Notes under the pieces: generated by a model
Told to the model about the DNA's origin: nothing
The model's database searches: none
Seen by the model: the letters and a program-made list of their open reading frames with translations, nothing else
Assembly: GCA_032622095.1 (NCBI GenBank)
Contig: CP136061.1
Span: 19,036,991-19,100,990, forward strand
DNA length: 64,000 bases
Source: Siphonodentalium dalli
Taxonomy: Eukaryota; Mollusca; Scaphopoda; Gadilida; Siphonodentaliidae
Direction of reading: 5' to 3'
Shown here: piece after piece, positions 50,801 to 52,452 of the stretch
Layout: each line of letters starts with the position of its first letter
Numbering within the stretch: position 1 is the first letter of the stretch
Translations under genes and position numbers: made by a program

Positions 50801-51307
50801 ATGTGGAATTATCCACAAGTTATGCCGAGCTATCCCATGTCATCAAATTCATCAAATCATCAAGTGTCATCATCAAGTTCACAGCAGTCTCAGAGGATAG
50901 ACGATCCGGATGATTCGTCAAATTCATCGGATGTCCCCGACAACAACACGACATCAAACGAGAATCAGCATTCATCAGGTTCACATCATAATCAAGGGGG
51001 ACAATCTGCCAACAGTGTTCCAGGCATGCCACCAGGGGGCATGTATGGGATGCCGTACCATCCATATCCATATCCCATGTATCCGCCTCCTATGTACTAC
51101 CCGCCACCTGCTGGCCAGATGGTTCCACCCATGCCGCCGCAGTATATGCCGCCATATAACCAGGGTATGTCGTCATCATCACAGCAAAGTCAACAGAGAT
51201 CTGATCAGTCATCTCGACCCATGGAGTCGGCAAACGAAATGAAACTCACCGACTTACTTAATTCAGATATGGTGGACATGCCGTTTACAGATGACGATTT
51301 CTTGTAG
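5712..51307 (+). CDS. RAD54L2: RAD54L2/ARIP4-like SNF2-family helicase gene, 14 exons, 5' end outside the window
   Basis: Spliced model: 5712-5826, 7185-7412, 14037-14214, 20207-20521, 21612-21730, 22494-22591, 25441-25540, 28171-28376, 29287-29360, 39529-39630, 43635-43834, 45665-45846, 47914-48198, 49296-51307. All introns are GT-AG and all phases join, giving about 1,404 codons. The order of blocks matches vertebrate RAD54L2 (androgen-receptor-interacting protein 4), a nuclear SNF2 ATPase that remodels chromatin and acts as a steroid-receptor cofactor: DEGH box, [48 protein letters not shown], then the [13 protein letters not shown] block. ATRX is the nearest alternative, but GYPLQNN, IWNHPD and the post-helicase block favour RAD54L2. 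The Walker A motif and N-terminus are missing, and I found no candidate exons for them in 1-5711. The introns hold almost all of the repeats in the window. Confidence 0.92.
6181..6449. mobile_element. palindromic CAAGCC-type MITE with 8-bp TSD
   Basis: The element spans 6189-6441 (253 bp), starting CAAGCTTTGAAATAGGGTGT and ending in its inverse TATTTCAAGGCTTG. It is flanked by AATACGGT at 6181-6188 and 6442-6449. It consists of two hairpins, each with arms containing GAATGAGGTCC and GAGGGTGAATTT. The 8-bp duplication points to hAT mobilisation. Small open frames inside it are a by-product of the palindrome. Confidence 0.88.
7136..7213 (+). repeat. 39-bp tandem duplication across the exon B acceptor
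   Basis: Two copies, 7136-7174 and 7175-7213, each run from TGTTTTCC through GGAGGCGTG and GTATTAACGGGATATCC. In the downstream copy the junction reads TTCCAG|GAGG and is the working acceptor. In the upstream copy it reads TTCCTGGAGG, so the invariant AG is lost. The unit is 13 codons, so both copies are open in the same frame. Confidence 0.9.
7185..7412 (+). CDS. RAD54L2: RAD54L2-like exon B: motif III region
   Basis: The exon starts after TTTTCCAG (AG at 7183-7184) and ends AAAG|GTGAG. With exon A it forms [16 protein letters not shown], followed by [32 protein letters not shown] and [13 protein letters not shown]. This is the end of SNF2 lobe 1, near-identical in layout to vertebrate RAD54L2; GYPLQNN replaces the usual GTPLQN of other SNF2 proteins. 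A dead duplicate of the exon start lies immediately upstream, and a 286-bp hairpin MITE begins within the donor consensus immediately downstream. Confidence 0.95.
7418..7707. mobile_element. palindromic TA-bounded MITE (mariner/Tc1-like) at the exon B donor
   Basis: The element spans 7420-7705, CAGTAATGCCCTAAG to CTTAGGGCATTACTG, bounded by TA dinucleotides at 7418-7419 and 7706-7707. It is almost a perfect palindrome, and its centre (GGAAAGCTCTTGGGGAGAGC) is present twice. A second copy lies at 59755-59959. The left TA is at positions +6/+7 of the exon B donor. Confidence 0.88.
7708..10619. other. intronic sequence, only a short tandem duplication recognised
   Basis: A 72-bp unit starting GATTTTTTACGTG (8234) and GATTTCTTACGTG (8306) is duplicated up to about 8378. 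The remainder is AT-rich intron B-C with no convincing exon. An ATG-led frame at 10396-10599 has no recognisable motif and I do not call it. Confidence 0.5.
10620..10690. mobile_element. fragment of a CAAGCC-type MITE
   Basis: One hairpin half remains: GTGATGCTAGCCCGCTGTGT, then GGGTAGCATC and CTGGGGACC, ending ACAAATGACA. It abuts the start of the 68-bp satellite. Confidence 0.7.
10696..13651. repeat. 68-bp satellite array, about 27 copies, split by a hAT element
   Basis: Unit: CATCATTGATGAGTAG, TTATCCCATAGGAAATG, TTCAGATAATAAG, TTTAACCCTTTCTATACTAAAG. It occupies 10696-12249 and 13322-13651, with 12250-13321 being an inserted transposon. Variants (CTATTC/CTATAC, TCACAT/TCCCAT) alternate in blocks, suggesting unequal exchange. 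The sequence that follows (13640-13822) retains non-repetitive MITE-like sequence ending with the inverse of the unit's AACCCTTTCTATAC motif. Confidence 0.93.
12242..13329. mobile_element. non-autonomous hAT-type transposon inside the satellite
   Basis: The element spans 12250-13321 with termini TAGAGGTGCCACGATTA and the inverse TAATCGCGGCACCCCTA. The TSD is ACTAGAAC at 12242-12249 and 13322-13329. The interior is rich in ATCGATTAATCG motifs near both ends. No transposase is visible. The insertion post-dates at least part of the satellite expansion, since satellite units lie on both sides. Confidence 0.88.
13652..13830. mobile_element. remnant of the MITE from which the 68-bp satellite may derive
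   Basis: Single-copy sequence continuing from the last satellite unit and ending GGGAGAATCCATTTAGTATAG then AAAGGGTTAT. The inverse of this end (AACCCTTTCTATACTAAA, then TCTCCCACTCAG) starts another element at 58171. A relative with one unexpanded unit lies at about 54703-54955. Confidence 0.6.
14037..14214 (+). CDS. RAD54L2: RAD54L2-like exon C: end of SNF2 lobe 1
   Basis: The acceptor CTTCTCCAG ends at 14036 and the donor is CAAG|GTATGAC. It encodes [31 protein letters not shown] and [12 protein letters not shown], the RAD54L2-type segment leading into IWNHPD of exon D. It ends in phase 0. The donor sequence is the start of a 63-bp tandem repeat, so the next intron repeats the GGTATGACATAGG motif several times. 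Confidence 0.94.
14214..14296. repeat. 63-bp minisatellite beginning at the exon C donor (left part)
   Basis: Unit: GGTATGACATAGGTTACAG, CCAACCACCGGCACACACA, ACATGGCTAACTAAAGTGAT, TACAT. Copies begin at 14214 and 14277. The second is interrupted after GTTACAGC by the hAT insertion and resumes at 17385. Confidence 0.9.
14289..17392 (-). mobile_element. complete autonomous hAT transposon with 8-bp TSD
   Basis: The element spans 14297-17384 (3,088 bp). The left end is CAGACATGTTAAGTTTTC; the right end is the inverse of CAGAGCTGTTAAGTTTC. The TSD is GTTACAGC at 14289-14296 and 17385-17392, lying within one unit of the 63-bp minisatellite. It carries a single intronless transposase frame on the - strand (14862-16850). 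Both ends, the TSD and the ORF are preserved, so this is a recent and possibly still active copy. Confidence 0.93.
14862..16850 (-). CDS. hAT-family transposase with BED zinc finger
   Basis: The open frame extends upstream to 16940, but the Met at 16848-16850 ([15 protein letters not shown], a basic start) is the more natural start, giving 662 residues. Order of domains: BED-type finger (YCKVCNAHF, then HGQSVQH), RNase H-like catalytic core with Asp in LMIDESND and Asp in [11 protein letters not shown], the CHLAN block, an [10 protein letters not shown] block, and the C-terminal hAT dimerisation region with the catalytic Glu in [10 protein letters not shown]. No stop or frameshift interrupts it. 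It would excise and insert the element that contains it and could mobilise short relatives sharing its ends. SCAND3/ZBED-type host genes are the alternative, but the flanking TIRs and TSD argue for a transposon. Confidence 0.93.
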   Translation of the reverse strand: MSVEPSKKRARYESKFKNSWISDMPWITKSDRNANTAYCKVCNAHFSVSHGGKNDAVRHGQSVQHKNLSSAQTTTKPLDKFFANKKDGSAEQVIKAEVLFSNFVAEHNLPFSVSDHFNKLSKTMFPDSDIAKKFSCGRMKTTMIIKRAIAPTLTEPIVEKCRNSPFTLMIDESNDTGSNKQLVILVRVVDEMTEKAVTRFLDMPVCNISDASTIFNEIDRIFKKLNIPWTNVTAFCSDNCNVMMGRKCSVFTKIREESPSVLNLGCICHLANLCAKKAMKEIQLPVEELLQDVHFHFSKSSKRKEEYQKFLEFTDTDPLKILKHTATRWLSLEKCIKRLLHHWDALELYFSKLNASETDSVSRISRTTARLQNHQMKLYFLFLEHIIAPLNKFNCLFQSDETMMWHIQPEMYRLLRKFLAKFVQKKVIKAADEMTDVEFKVRDNQLANDTIAIGLPACRYLEENKVIKAIDLVEFFDTVRRFYEAIVQKMIQRFPFKDKLLADMCVLNPDPAVRENIDDGIPERIGTRFKLDICSETLQEEFDDFLTSRDLPEFDIEADRVDSWWFKVLKLKTIRGVTRFPSLSKVIMCLLCIPNSNADCERVFSMVRKIQTCFRSELNNDTLCGLLATKMNNDGECYSYDVTKDLATSAKKATWDYVRDHE
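17385..17556. repeat. 63-bp minisatellite, right part
   Basis: Resumes at GTTACAGCCAACCACCGGC after the hAT element. It has two full units and one shortened by loss of GTTACAGCCAACCACC at about 17450. Each unit again carries ATGGTATGACATAGG, copying the first bases of the exon C intron. Confidence 0.9.
17730..17988. mobile_element. TTAA-bounded double-hairpin MITE, GCTGGAGC termini
   Basis: Starts TTAACCCTTCCATCTGCTGG and ends AGCTCCCATCATGAAAGGGTTAA. It holds two palindromes built on GTGCCAATGCATTCTCTTAT with the loop CCCATAGGG. The TTAA duplication and CCCTT termini suggest piggyBac-type mobilisation. Its right TTAA (17985-17988) is also the left TTAA of the next element. Confidence 0.75.
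17985..18384. mobile_element. TTAA-bounded double-hairpin MITE, ACCCAACA termini
   Basis: A 400-bp element, TTAACCCTTTACCCATCAAA to the inverse TGTTGGGTAAAGGGTTAA. It contains two ~68-bp hairpins (GCCAATGCATTCTCTTATAT, centre GACCATAGGTC) separated by a T-rich spacer. Same-family copies lie at 25940-26339 (inverted), 28474-28873, 43878-44277 and 60069-60366 (deleted). Confidence 0.82.
18385..18492 (-). pseudogene. inverted partial copy of exon A and its intron
   Basis: The reverse complement of 18385-18492 matches 5788-5893: GTATCTCAATGTCTCAA, then AGAACAAGGTTCAGTATAAA, then GTGTTGATTACGCC and AAAGATACATAATCC. It covers about the last 36 bases of exon A, the donor and about 65 bases of intron. 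It is not a processed copy, since intron sequence is included. It directly abuts the TTAA end of the neighbouring MITE. Confidence 0.85.
18623..19063. mobile_element. long CAAGCC-type MITE, two hairpins with spacer
   Basis: Left end CAAACCTTGAAATAGTGTG, right end TTTCAAGGCTTG. The flanks CTAGATGT and CTAGAGGT fit a diverged 8-bp TSD. Each end is a hairpin of the GAATGAGGTCCCCAGAGGGT type; the ~190-bp spacer recurs in the copies near 40800-41400, 46020-46165 and 58860-59040. Confidence 0.8.
19072..19860. repeat. 21-bp minisatellite inside a MITE-like repeat
   Basis: The array at about 19196-19776 has the unit ACCATTATAGTGAGTAAGAAC (21 bp) with an ATAATCAGTAA variant, over two dozen copies. 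Flanking sequence on both sides contains AAGTCACTTCTCCCTGG, suggesting the ends of an inverted-repeat element. An inverted, unexpanded relative lies at about 61050-61210. Confidence 0.85.
20207..20521 (+). CDS. RAD54L2: RAD54L2-like exon D: IWNHPD and basic/Ser-Thr linker
   Basis: The acceptor TATTTTAG ends at 20206 and the donor is ATGG|GTGAGA. Phase is 0 at both ends (105 codons). It begins [11 protein letters not shown], the start of the region between the two helicase lobes, and then runs into an acidic then basic, Ser/Thr/Pro-rich linker ([25 protein letters not shown]). The [12 protein letters not shown] cluster would serve as a nuclear localisation signal. It ends ITYEW, matching the VTYEWAK start of lobe 2 in RAD54L2. 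The linker is poorly conserved in the family. Confidence 0.9.
20555..20805. repeat. dispersed repeat shared with 26440-26880
   Basis: CTGTGTTCTCAG, then GGAGTATGTTTTCT, AAATAGCCTCC and GATATTTTATTTTAATGGCC occur in the same order at 26440-26880. A shorter relative lies near 58620-58730 (CCTGAGAACATATATAATTA). Termini and class are not clear. Confidence 0.65.
20859..21305. repeat. ~41-bp minisatellite, about 11 copies
   Basis: Unit built on ACCGATATTGTCTGCTGA, then GGTGAATGCGTGACGAAACG. Copies vary at several positions. The overlapping open frames on the - strand are a result of periodicity. Confidence 0.88.
21308..21561. mobile_element. palindromic CAAGCC-type MITE, 50 bp upstream of exon E
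   Basis: CAAGCCTTGAAATAGGGTAT to TATTTCAAGGCTTG, with two hairpins as at 6189-6441. The flanks TGGGCCAA and GGTGCTAT do not match, so one flank was probably altered after insertion (the left flank is the end of the minisatellite). Confidence 0.82.
21612..21730 (+). CDS. RAD54L2: RAD54L2-like exon E: start of helicase lobe 2
   Basis: The acceptor TCTTTACAG ends at 21611 and the donor is TTCAG|GTAAATT. It encodes [19 protein letters not shown] and [13 protein letters not shown], equivalent to the RAD54L2 segment leading to the FSQSL motif IV region. It ends with two bases of the Ser codon of FSQSL. Its donor is repeated twice more downstream in a 52-bp tandem repeat. Confidence 0.92.
21728..21886 (+). 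repeat. 52-bp tandem triplication starting at the exon E donor
   Basis: Three units begin CAGGTAAATT: GT at 21731 (true donor), 21783 and 21835, each continuing GACTTCTTAT and AATATATCTATCC. Use of a later donor would read straight into TAA, so it would truncate the protein. Confidence 0.9.
22232..22520 (+). repeat. imperfect ~90-120-bp tandem repeat across the exon F acceptor
   Basis: TTTTCAGTCAAAGTTT and GGATCTTATAGA occur at 22397-22435 and 22487-22525, 90 bp apart. An earlier related segment (CATTGTCACAACGTTTCTTA) starts at about 22258. The upstream copy keeps an intact acceptor (AG at 22402-22403). Confidence 0.85.
22494..22591 (+). CDS. RAD54L2: RAD54L2-like exon F: motif IV region (FSQSL)
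   Basis: The acceptor TTATTTTCAG ends at 22493 and the donor is TTCC|GTAAGT. With exon E it gives [19 protein letters not shown] and ends KNKTYFR, matching the FSQSLSTL to YFRLDG block of RAD54L2. A second, in-frame start 90 bp upstream (22404) would add 30 residues beginning [16 protein letters not shown]; the family length favours 22494. The insert contains no stop codon. Confidence 0.9.
22628..22868. mobile_element. degenerate double-hairpin MITE
   Basis: CCCTTCCATGACTGGAGC at the left and CAGCGCAGCTCCCATAATGA at the right. Two decayed hairpins of the ATTCTCTTATATA type lie between. The bounding TTAA is lost at least on the right. Confidence 0.65.
23040..23450. other. no gene recognised
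   Basis: Intronic AT-rich sequence between exons F and G. Nothing else identified. Confidence 0.4.
23459..23675. mobile_element. TTAA-type MITE with CCTGGCAC termini, left end degenerate, one hairpin
   Basis: Right end CCTGGCACTGAAAGGGTTAA (TTAA at 23672-23675); left part has CCTGGCACTAAACC. It contains one ~68-bp GCCAATGCATTCTCTTATAT hairpin followed by ACAGGGTATATGGG. It matches the better preserved copies at 25550-25783 and 48266-48505. Confidence 0.7.
24035..25418. repeat. 36-bp minisatellite, about 38 copies, ending just before exon G
   Basis: Unit ATGAGTTACTGAGCACCC then ATCATTAGCCATGTAGCT (36 bp). Because the unit is 12 codons, the - strand shows a 451-codon open frame of repeated [12 protein letters not shown]. 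That frame has no start context or relatives and is an artefact of the period. The array stops 22 bp before exon G. Confidence 0.95.
25441..25540 (+). CDS. RAD54L2: RAD54L2-like exon G
   Basis: The acceptor AATTGTTTCAG ends at 25440 and the donor is ACTAG|GTCAGT. It encodes [19 protein letters not shown] and [10 protein letters not shown], equivalent to YFRLDGST to LLSTRAGCLG in RAD54L2 (lobe 2, up to motif V). The exon is squeezed between the end of a 1.4-kb minisatellite and a TTAA MITE that begins 10 bp into the next intron. Confidence 0.94.
25550..25783. mobile_element. TTAA-bounded MITE, CCAGG termini, single hairpin
   Basis: TTAACCCTTTGAGTGCCAGG at the left (TTAA 25550-25553); GACCTGGCACCCAAAGGGTTAA at the right (TTAA 25780-25783). 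It has one perfect ~68-bp hairpin in the middle. It lies 10 bp into the intron after exon G. Confidence 0.85.
25940..26339. mobile_element. TTAA-type double-hairpin MITE, inverted copy
   Basis: Same family as 17985-18384 in reverse orientation: begins GACCCTTTACCCAACAGAAC (left TTAA mutated to TTGA) and ends GGCCGGTTTGTTGGGTAAAG then GGTTAA. Both hairpins are complete. Confidence 0.83.
26440..26880. repeat. dispersed repeat with short CACCTCCCTCATCAC tandem units
   Basis: Relative of 20555-20805 with internal short repeats of CAGGCACCTCCCTCGTCACT at about 26550-26690. The right part (TATGTTTTCTGGTTTTTG, AAATAGCCTCC, ATTTTATTTTAATGGCC) matches the other copy. Confidence 0.65.
26893..27295. 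mobile_element. non-autonomous hAT-type element with 8-bp TSD
   Basis: The element spans 26901-27287, CAGGGGTGCCGGAAG to CTTCCGGCGCCCCTG. The TSD is TCTGTTGA at 26893-26900 and 27288-27295. It contains a long G-run at about 26960-26976. No transposase frame. Confidence 0.9.
27296..28170. other. intron G-H, no gene recognised
   Basis: AT-rich intronic DNA. No array or transposon end seen. Confidence 0.45.
28171..28376 (+). CDS. RAD54L2: RAD54L2-like exon H: helicase motifs V and VI
   Basis: The acceptor TTTAATTTTAG ends at 28170 and the donor is TCTG|GTGAGT. It encodes [18 protein letters not shown] (motif V), [20 protein letters not shown] (motif VI, with the arginine finger in CRVYRFGQ) and [15 protein letters not shown]. 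All residues expected for coupling ATP hydrolysis to DNA translocation are kept. Confidence 0.96.
28474..28873. mobile_element. TTAA-bounded double-hairpin MITE
   Basis: A 400-bp copy of the 17985-18384 family with TTAA at 28474-28477 and 28870-28873. Termini TTAACCCTTTACCCAACAAA and inverse. Both hairpins are present; the first has an ATTCAATTATAT variant arm. Confidence 0.85.
29124..29260. repeat. G-run followed by a ~54-bp tandem duplication
   Basis: GGGG tract at about 29138-29153, then two copies of a unit containing AGTCCCATT.GAACAGT and GGTTAATCATGT (about 29158 and 29218), ending about 30 bp before the exon I acceptor. Confidence 0.7.
29287..29360 (+). CDS. RAD54L2: RAD54L2-like exon I
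   Basis: The acceptor TTCTTCCAG ends at 29286 and the donor is TGAG|GTAGTT. It encodes [20 protein letters not shown] and LDYE, matching the RVVDDLNP to RKEVENLL segment after motif VI in RAD54L2. It starts with two bases of the split Asp codon and ends in phase 0. The next intron (10.2 kb) carries the nested LINE and DIRS-like elements. Confidence 0.92.
29620..33128 (+). mobile_element. CR1/L2-type LINE, full-length or nearly so, with 11-bp TSD, decayed
   Basis: The 11-bp TSD ACAATTTGTTA lies at 29609-29619 and 33129-33139. The 3' end has AAGCGCTTAGGGCC, GCGCTATACAAATATT and an ATT repeat. Coding remnants on + are, in order: an early region, endonuclease pieces (about 30298-31076, with [20 protein letters not shown] and ISDHFLV), reverse transcriptase (31287-32611) and a C-terminal segment (about 32644-32946, [20 protein letters not shown] and LHWLPV). 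Confidence 0.85.
30298..32946 (+). pseudogene. LINE endonuclease/reverse transcriptase ORF, frameshifted
   Basis: Homology passes between all three frames (pieces at 30298-30621, 30678-31076, 31287-31709, 31702-31884, 31835-32611, 32644-32946), so several frameshifts and stops break it. Recognisable are the APE-type endonuclease ([15 protein letters not shown]), RT finger [28 protein letters not shown], the catalytic box [13 protein letters not shown] at about 32225-32263, and [13 protein letters not shown]1/L2-clade arrangement. It is no longer able to make one protein. Confidence 0.85.
33216..38248 (+). mobile_element. DIRS-like tyrosine-recombinase retrotransposon with inverted terminal repeats
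   Basis: The left repeat (about 33232-33385) and right repeat (about 38050-38207) are near-identical inverted copies containing GACTTATTCAAACCAGATACC-type ends, GCGCATGCGCA and TCGTGGAAACGAGACATCCC. Inside the right end, 37866-37975 holds the complement of the left terminus joined to the complement of the right terminus, which is the internal complementary region of DIRS1-group elements. ORF relics are weak: [16 protein letters not shown] and LLGFMACM near 35290-35530 (RT thumb/RNase H-like), and NRWCIY and [15 protein letters not shown] near 36480-36790 (recombinase-like). The size of about 5.0 kb fits. Large TIR DNA elements are the alternative. Confidence 0.65.
35106..36841 (+). pseudogene. 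decayed DIRS-like RT/RNase H and tyrosine recombinase coding relics
   Basis: Short open stretches in different frames resemble the order of a DIRS pol: a segment with [13 protein letters not shown] and [11 protein letters not shown] (35106-35597), one with [14 protein letters not shown] (36137-36337), then [12 protein letters not shown] (36448-36648) and [13 protein letters not shown] (36612-36845). No catalytic YVDD box or RHRY set could be located, and stops are frequent. The call rests mainly on the element's terminal structure. Confidence 0.4.
38605..39060. other. no gene recognised
   Basis: AT-rich intron between the nested MITE and the next MITE. Confidence 0.4.
39061..39443. mobile_element. 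CAAGCC-type MITE with a nested non-LTR insertion
   Basis: The MITE spans 39069-39435 with TSD TTTATTAT at 39061-39068 and 39436-39443. Its central hairpin is split at GCATAGC by about 39147-39360, an insert ending in TAAAATTATCCTATCCTATC (a TATCC repeat tail), typical of a 3'-truncated non-LTR or SINE insertion. A possible 4-bp TSD TAGC flanks the insert. Confidence 0.8.
39529..39630 (+). CDS. RAD54L2: RAD54L2-like exon J
   Basis: The acceptor CTCTTCCCAG ends at 39528 and the donor is CAAG|GTATGT. It has 34 codons, phase 0 both ends: [18 protein letters not shown], then [14 protein letters not shown]. It occupies the position of the acidic linker plus conserved helix after lobe 2 in RAD54L2. 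Joined to exons I and K the frame is open. Similarity is moderate; the main support is frame, splice sites and order. Confidence 0.83.
39795..40145. repeat. ~170-180-bp tandem duplication
   Basis: TTTTTGGGGGGTTTTCGACT, GATTGGGTACCTTCATGGTG, ATCAACTCCTCCTACAG and TGCAACATCTATATAGC occur twice, starting at about 39814 and 39979. It gives matching open frames that I do not regard as coding. Confidence 0.8.
40278..40601. mobile_element. PIF/Harbinger-like MITE with TTA duplication
   Basis: The element spans 40281-40598: GGCCAAAAAAAAAAGTGTTT then TGGTTCT on the left, with the inverse AGAACCAAAACTTTTTTTTT then TGGCC on the right. It is flanked by TTA at 40278-40280 and 40599-40601. A 3-bp TTA target is typical of PIF/Harbinger elements. 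Confidence 0.68.
40682..41532. mobile_element. long CAAGCC-type MITE carrying a nested hairpin element
   Basis: Ends CAAGGCTGGAAATAGTGTGT and TTTCCAGGCTTG. The two terminal hairpins (about 40705-40790 and 41405-41510) flank the usual spacer, which is split by the element at 40850-41272. Confidence 0.75.
40850..41272. mobile_element. double-hairpin MITE with GTGACC termini (not TTAA)
   Basis: Left GTGACCGCCATATCAAATCC, right the inverse GGATTTGATATGGCGGGTCAC. It carries the same ~68-bp hairpins as the TTAA families, plus an internal segment with GAGCCCCACACATATATAGA. A second copy at 52985-53441 has this internal segment in the opposite orientation. Confidence 0.8.
41651..42376. repeat. 45-bp minisatellite (with 34-bp short units), about 16 copies
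   Basis: Unit TATTTAATTAACTATCCATG then CATCCTTGAACATCTGTTTT then GTGTC; shorter units lack the TTTGTGTCTAT part. It lies in intron J-K. Confidence 0.9.
42693..42875. mobile_element. short CAAGCC-type MITE with 8-bp TSD
   Basis: The element spans 42701-42867 with TSD TTAATGCG at 42693-42700 and 42868-42875. One of the two hairpins is deleted (167 bp instead of about 254). Confidence 0.88.
43042..43525. mobile_element. MITE with AGGCCCA termini and TTAA ends
   Basis: TTAAAGGCCCAATTAATTTT then CGAA at 43042 and the inverse TCGAAAATGAAATGGGCCTT then TAA ending at 43525. There are TTAA tetramers at both ends. AT-rich interior without a gene. Confidence 0.65.
43635..43834 (+). CDS. RAD54L2: RAD54L2-like exon K: post-helicase basic region
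   Basis: The acceptor TCACTTTCAG ends at 43634 and the donor is CTCG|GTAGGT. It encodes [29 protein letters not shown] and [20 protein letters not shown]. The first part matches the EPFEHESLLLNRKDHKLTKAEKK block conserved after the helicase in RAD54L2, and its Lys/Arg content suggests DNA or chromatin contact. It ends with two bases of an Arg codon. Confidence 0.93.
43878..44277. mobile_element. TTAA-bounded double-hairpin MITE
   Basis: A 400-bp copy of the 17985-18384 family, TTAA at 43878-43881 and 44274-44277, starting 43 bp after exon K. Both hairpins and the T-rich spacer are intact. Confidence 0.86.
44278..45281. other. no gene recognised
   Basis: Intron K-L, AT-rich. No repeat identified. 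Confidence 0.4.
45282..45384. repeat. small hairpin-type repeat
   Basis: AATGGGTTTGTCAATATGGC at the left is inverted as GTGCCATATCAAAAACCCATT at the right, about 100 bp in all. Perhaps a short MITE. Confidence 0.5.
45665..45846 (+). CDS. RAD54L2: RAD54L2-like exon L: Pro/Val-rich segment
   Basis: The acceptor TATATTACAG ends at 45664 and the donor is AACAG|GTATGT. It encodes [20 protein letters not shown], then [12 protein letters not shown] and [17 protein letters not shown], corresponding to the vertebrate RPVQSTPIPMMP and QRAGVLVQKVVTTTD region. It ends one base into the Asp codon that opens exon M. Confidence 0.9.
45898..46296. mobile_element. long CAAGCC-type MITE, left terminus eroded
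   Basis: Two hairpins (about 45908-45998 and 46175-46268) with the typical spacer between. The right end is CTATTTCAATCCTTGG, a degraded form of the family terminus. The left end starts inside the element at ACAAATGAGG. Confidence 0.75.
46645..47885. repeat. 49-bp minisatellite, about 25 copies, ending next to exon M
   Basis: Unit GTGATGTAGGTTCCTGAACG, TCTGAAGCGATGGTTTAG, AGATTACATTA (49 bp), with GTGACG/GTGATG and GAATCAATG variants. The last unit ends about 28 bp before the exon M acceptor. Confidence 0.93.
47914..48198 (+). CDS. RAD54L2: RAD54L2-like exon M: conserved [13 protein letters not shown] block
   Basis: The acceptor CTCTCCTGCAG ends at 47913 and the donor is GCAC|GTAAGA. It encodes [17 protein letters not shown], then [13 protein letters not shown]-type sequence ([33 protein letters not shown]), then a Thr/Ser-rich tail. 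The middle is the short conserved element found in vertebrate RAD54L2 after TTTD (KGTYIRTSDGRIFAVRA), strong support for RAD54L2 over ATRX. Function of this element is not established. Confidence 0.95.
48266..48505. mobile_element. TTAA-bounded MITE, CCAGG termini, single hairpin
   Basis: Second well-preserved copy of the 25550-25783 type. TTAA at 48266-48269 and 48502-48505; termini TTAACCCTTTGAGTGCCAGG and the inverse with CCTGGCACTGAAAGG. Confidence 0.86.
48506..49295. other. intron M-N, no gene recognised
   Basis: AT-rich. 48690-48770 has GAGAAACCATTTAATGTAGA then AAGGGT, similar to the AACCCTTT-type MITE end at 13800-13822. Nothing else identified. Confidence 0.4.
49296..51307 (+). CDS. 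RAD54L2: RAD54L2-like exon N: terminal exon with low-complexity tail
   Basis: The acceptor TTTTTTCAAG ends at 49295 and the stop is TAG at 51305-51307. It has 670 codons of Ser/Gln/Asn-rich sequence with four 9-residue repeats (QTLSKDMSG, about 49945-50052), several LxxL-like helices ([10 protein letters not shown]), a Pro/Met/Tyr-rich segment ([17 protein letters not shown] at about 51067-51118) and an acidic end. [10 protein letters not shown] contains LTDLL, an LxxLL motif of the kind that binds nuclear receptors, followed by [10 protein letters not shown]. Vertebrate RAD54L2 also has a long disordered C-terminal tail, but alignment beyond exon M is not obvious. Uninterrupted coding over 2 kb supports selection on the gene. 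Confidence 0.92.
49945..50052 (+). repeat. 27-bp coding tandem repeat in exon N, four copies
   Basis: The unit encodes QTLSKDMSG (CAAACGTTGTCTAAGGATAT then GTCAGGA). Copies are nearly identical at DNA level, including synonymous positions, so expansion is recent. Confidence 0.9.
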
Positions 51308-51475
51308 GCAGTTTAATTGAATTTATTCTTTGTTTATCTATATTCTACTTATTTTTAGGCATATTTGTGCATAAAAATTGAGATTTGATTAACCTCAGAT
51401 TCCCATACACCGACCGATAATCATTAAGCACCCAGAGCACCCTTGGATTAACCATATGTATATTAGGGGTACAAA

Positions 51476-51904
51476 CAAGCCTGAGTTTAGTGTGCCTGTC
51501 ATTTGCAGAATGAGGTCCCCAGAGGATGAATTTAGTGATGTTATCCCGCATAGCGGGCTAGCATCACCAAATTCATCTTCTGGGGACCTCATTCTGCATG
51601 GCCTCATCTGCTATGGGTGACATAGACTCAGATGGTGAATATTGTAATGTACACCCATTGGGAGCCTCGATTATGCAATGTGTCATCTGCCAATTTGGGG
51701 ATATAGAGAAACTAAACTAAAAAAGAAATGGAAGATATGTGAAGAAGTTTCTATAGAAACTTTCCAGAAAGATGAGGCCTAAGCAGAATGAGGTCCAAAG
51801 ATGGTGAATTTAGTGATGCTAGCCCACTATGCAGGATAGCGTCACTAAATTCACCCTCTGGGGACCTCATTCTGCAAATGACAGACACCCTATTTCAAGG
51901 CTTG
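51476..51904. mobile_element. long CAAGCC-type MITE in the 3' flank/UTR
   Basis: CAAGCCTGAGTTTAGTGTGC to CTATTTCAAGGCTTG, with two hairpins and a spacer like 62600-62790. It lies 170 bp downstream of the stop codon, so it is probably in the 3' UTR if the signal at 51981 is used. Confidence 0.8.
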
Positions 51905-51980
51905 ATTATAGCTCTCTTTTTGTAACAACGTGGGAATATAATGATGAAATAGTTACATAAATTCATGACTTACATTTGAT

Positions 51981-51986
51981 AATAAA
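51981..51986 (+). terminator. candidate polyadenylation signal
   Basis: First AATAAA downstream of the stop codon on the + strand, 674 bp after it. No other evidence for the cleavage site. Confidence 0.35.
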
Positions 51987-51997
51987 GATAATTTCTA

Positions 51998-52110
51998 GAG
52001 AAGATGAGGCCTAAGCAGAATGAGGTCCCCAGAACGTGAATTTATTTATGCTAGCCCGCTGTGCGGCTTAGCGTCAATAAAATTCACCCTCTGGGGACCT
52101 CATACTGCAA
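51998..52110. mobile_element. partial CAAGCC-type MITE (one hairpin)
   Basis: GCAGAATGAGGTCCCCAGAA to CTGGGGACCTCATACTGC, with GCTAGCCCGCTGTGCGG in the loop. Outer termini are missing. Confidence 0.7.
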
Positions 52111-52452
52111 ATGTCCAGCACCTGGTCTGGTCCGTAATCGATGATATATTTTCTGATTACCATAATCCGGTCTGATTTTTACGCACAAATACAAATTTTA
52201 CTGGCAAAACTTGAAGATGATTTCATGACTGTAGACACCACATCTACAACAAATCCTTTATAAACTAAAATATTCGATAACATGAATATACAGAACTGCA
52301 GTTGTGTATTTAGCCATCAGTTTATATCACAAGTGTGATAGCATGGATAGTACAAAAGCCACCCTCAGGTATTATCCTTCTGCAGTCACATGCATGCCAA
52401 GACAAAGTCTTCTCAGTCCACAAAAGCTTGGGATATTGGTTGGATTGACACT

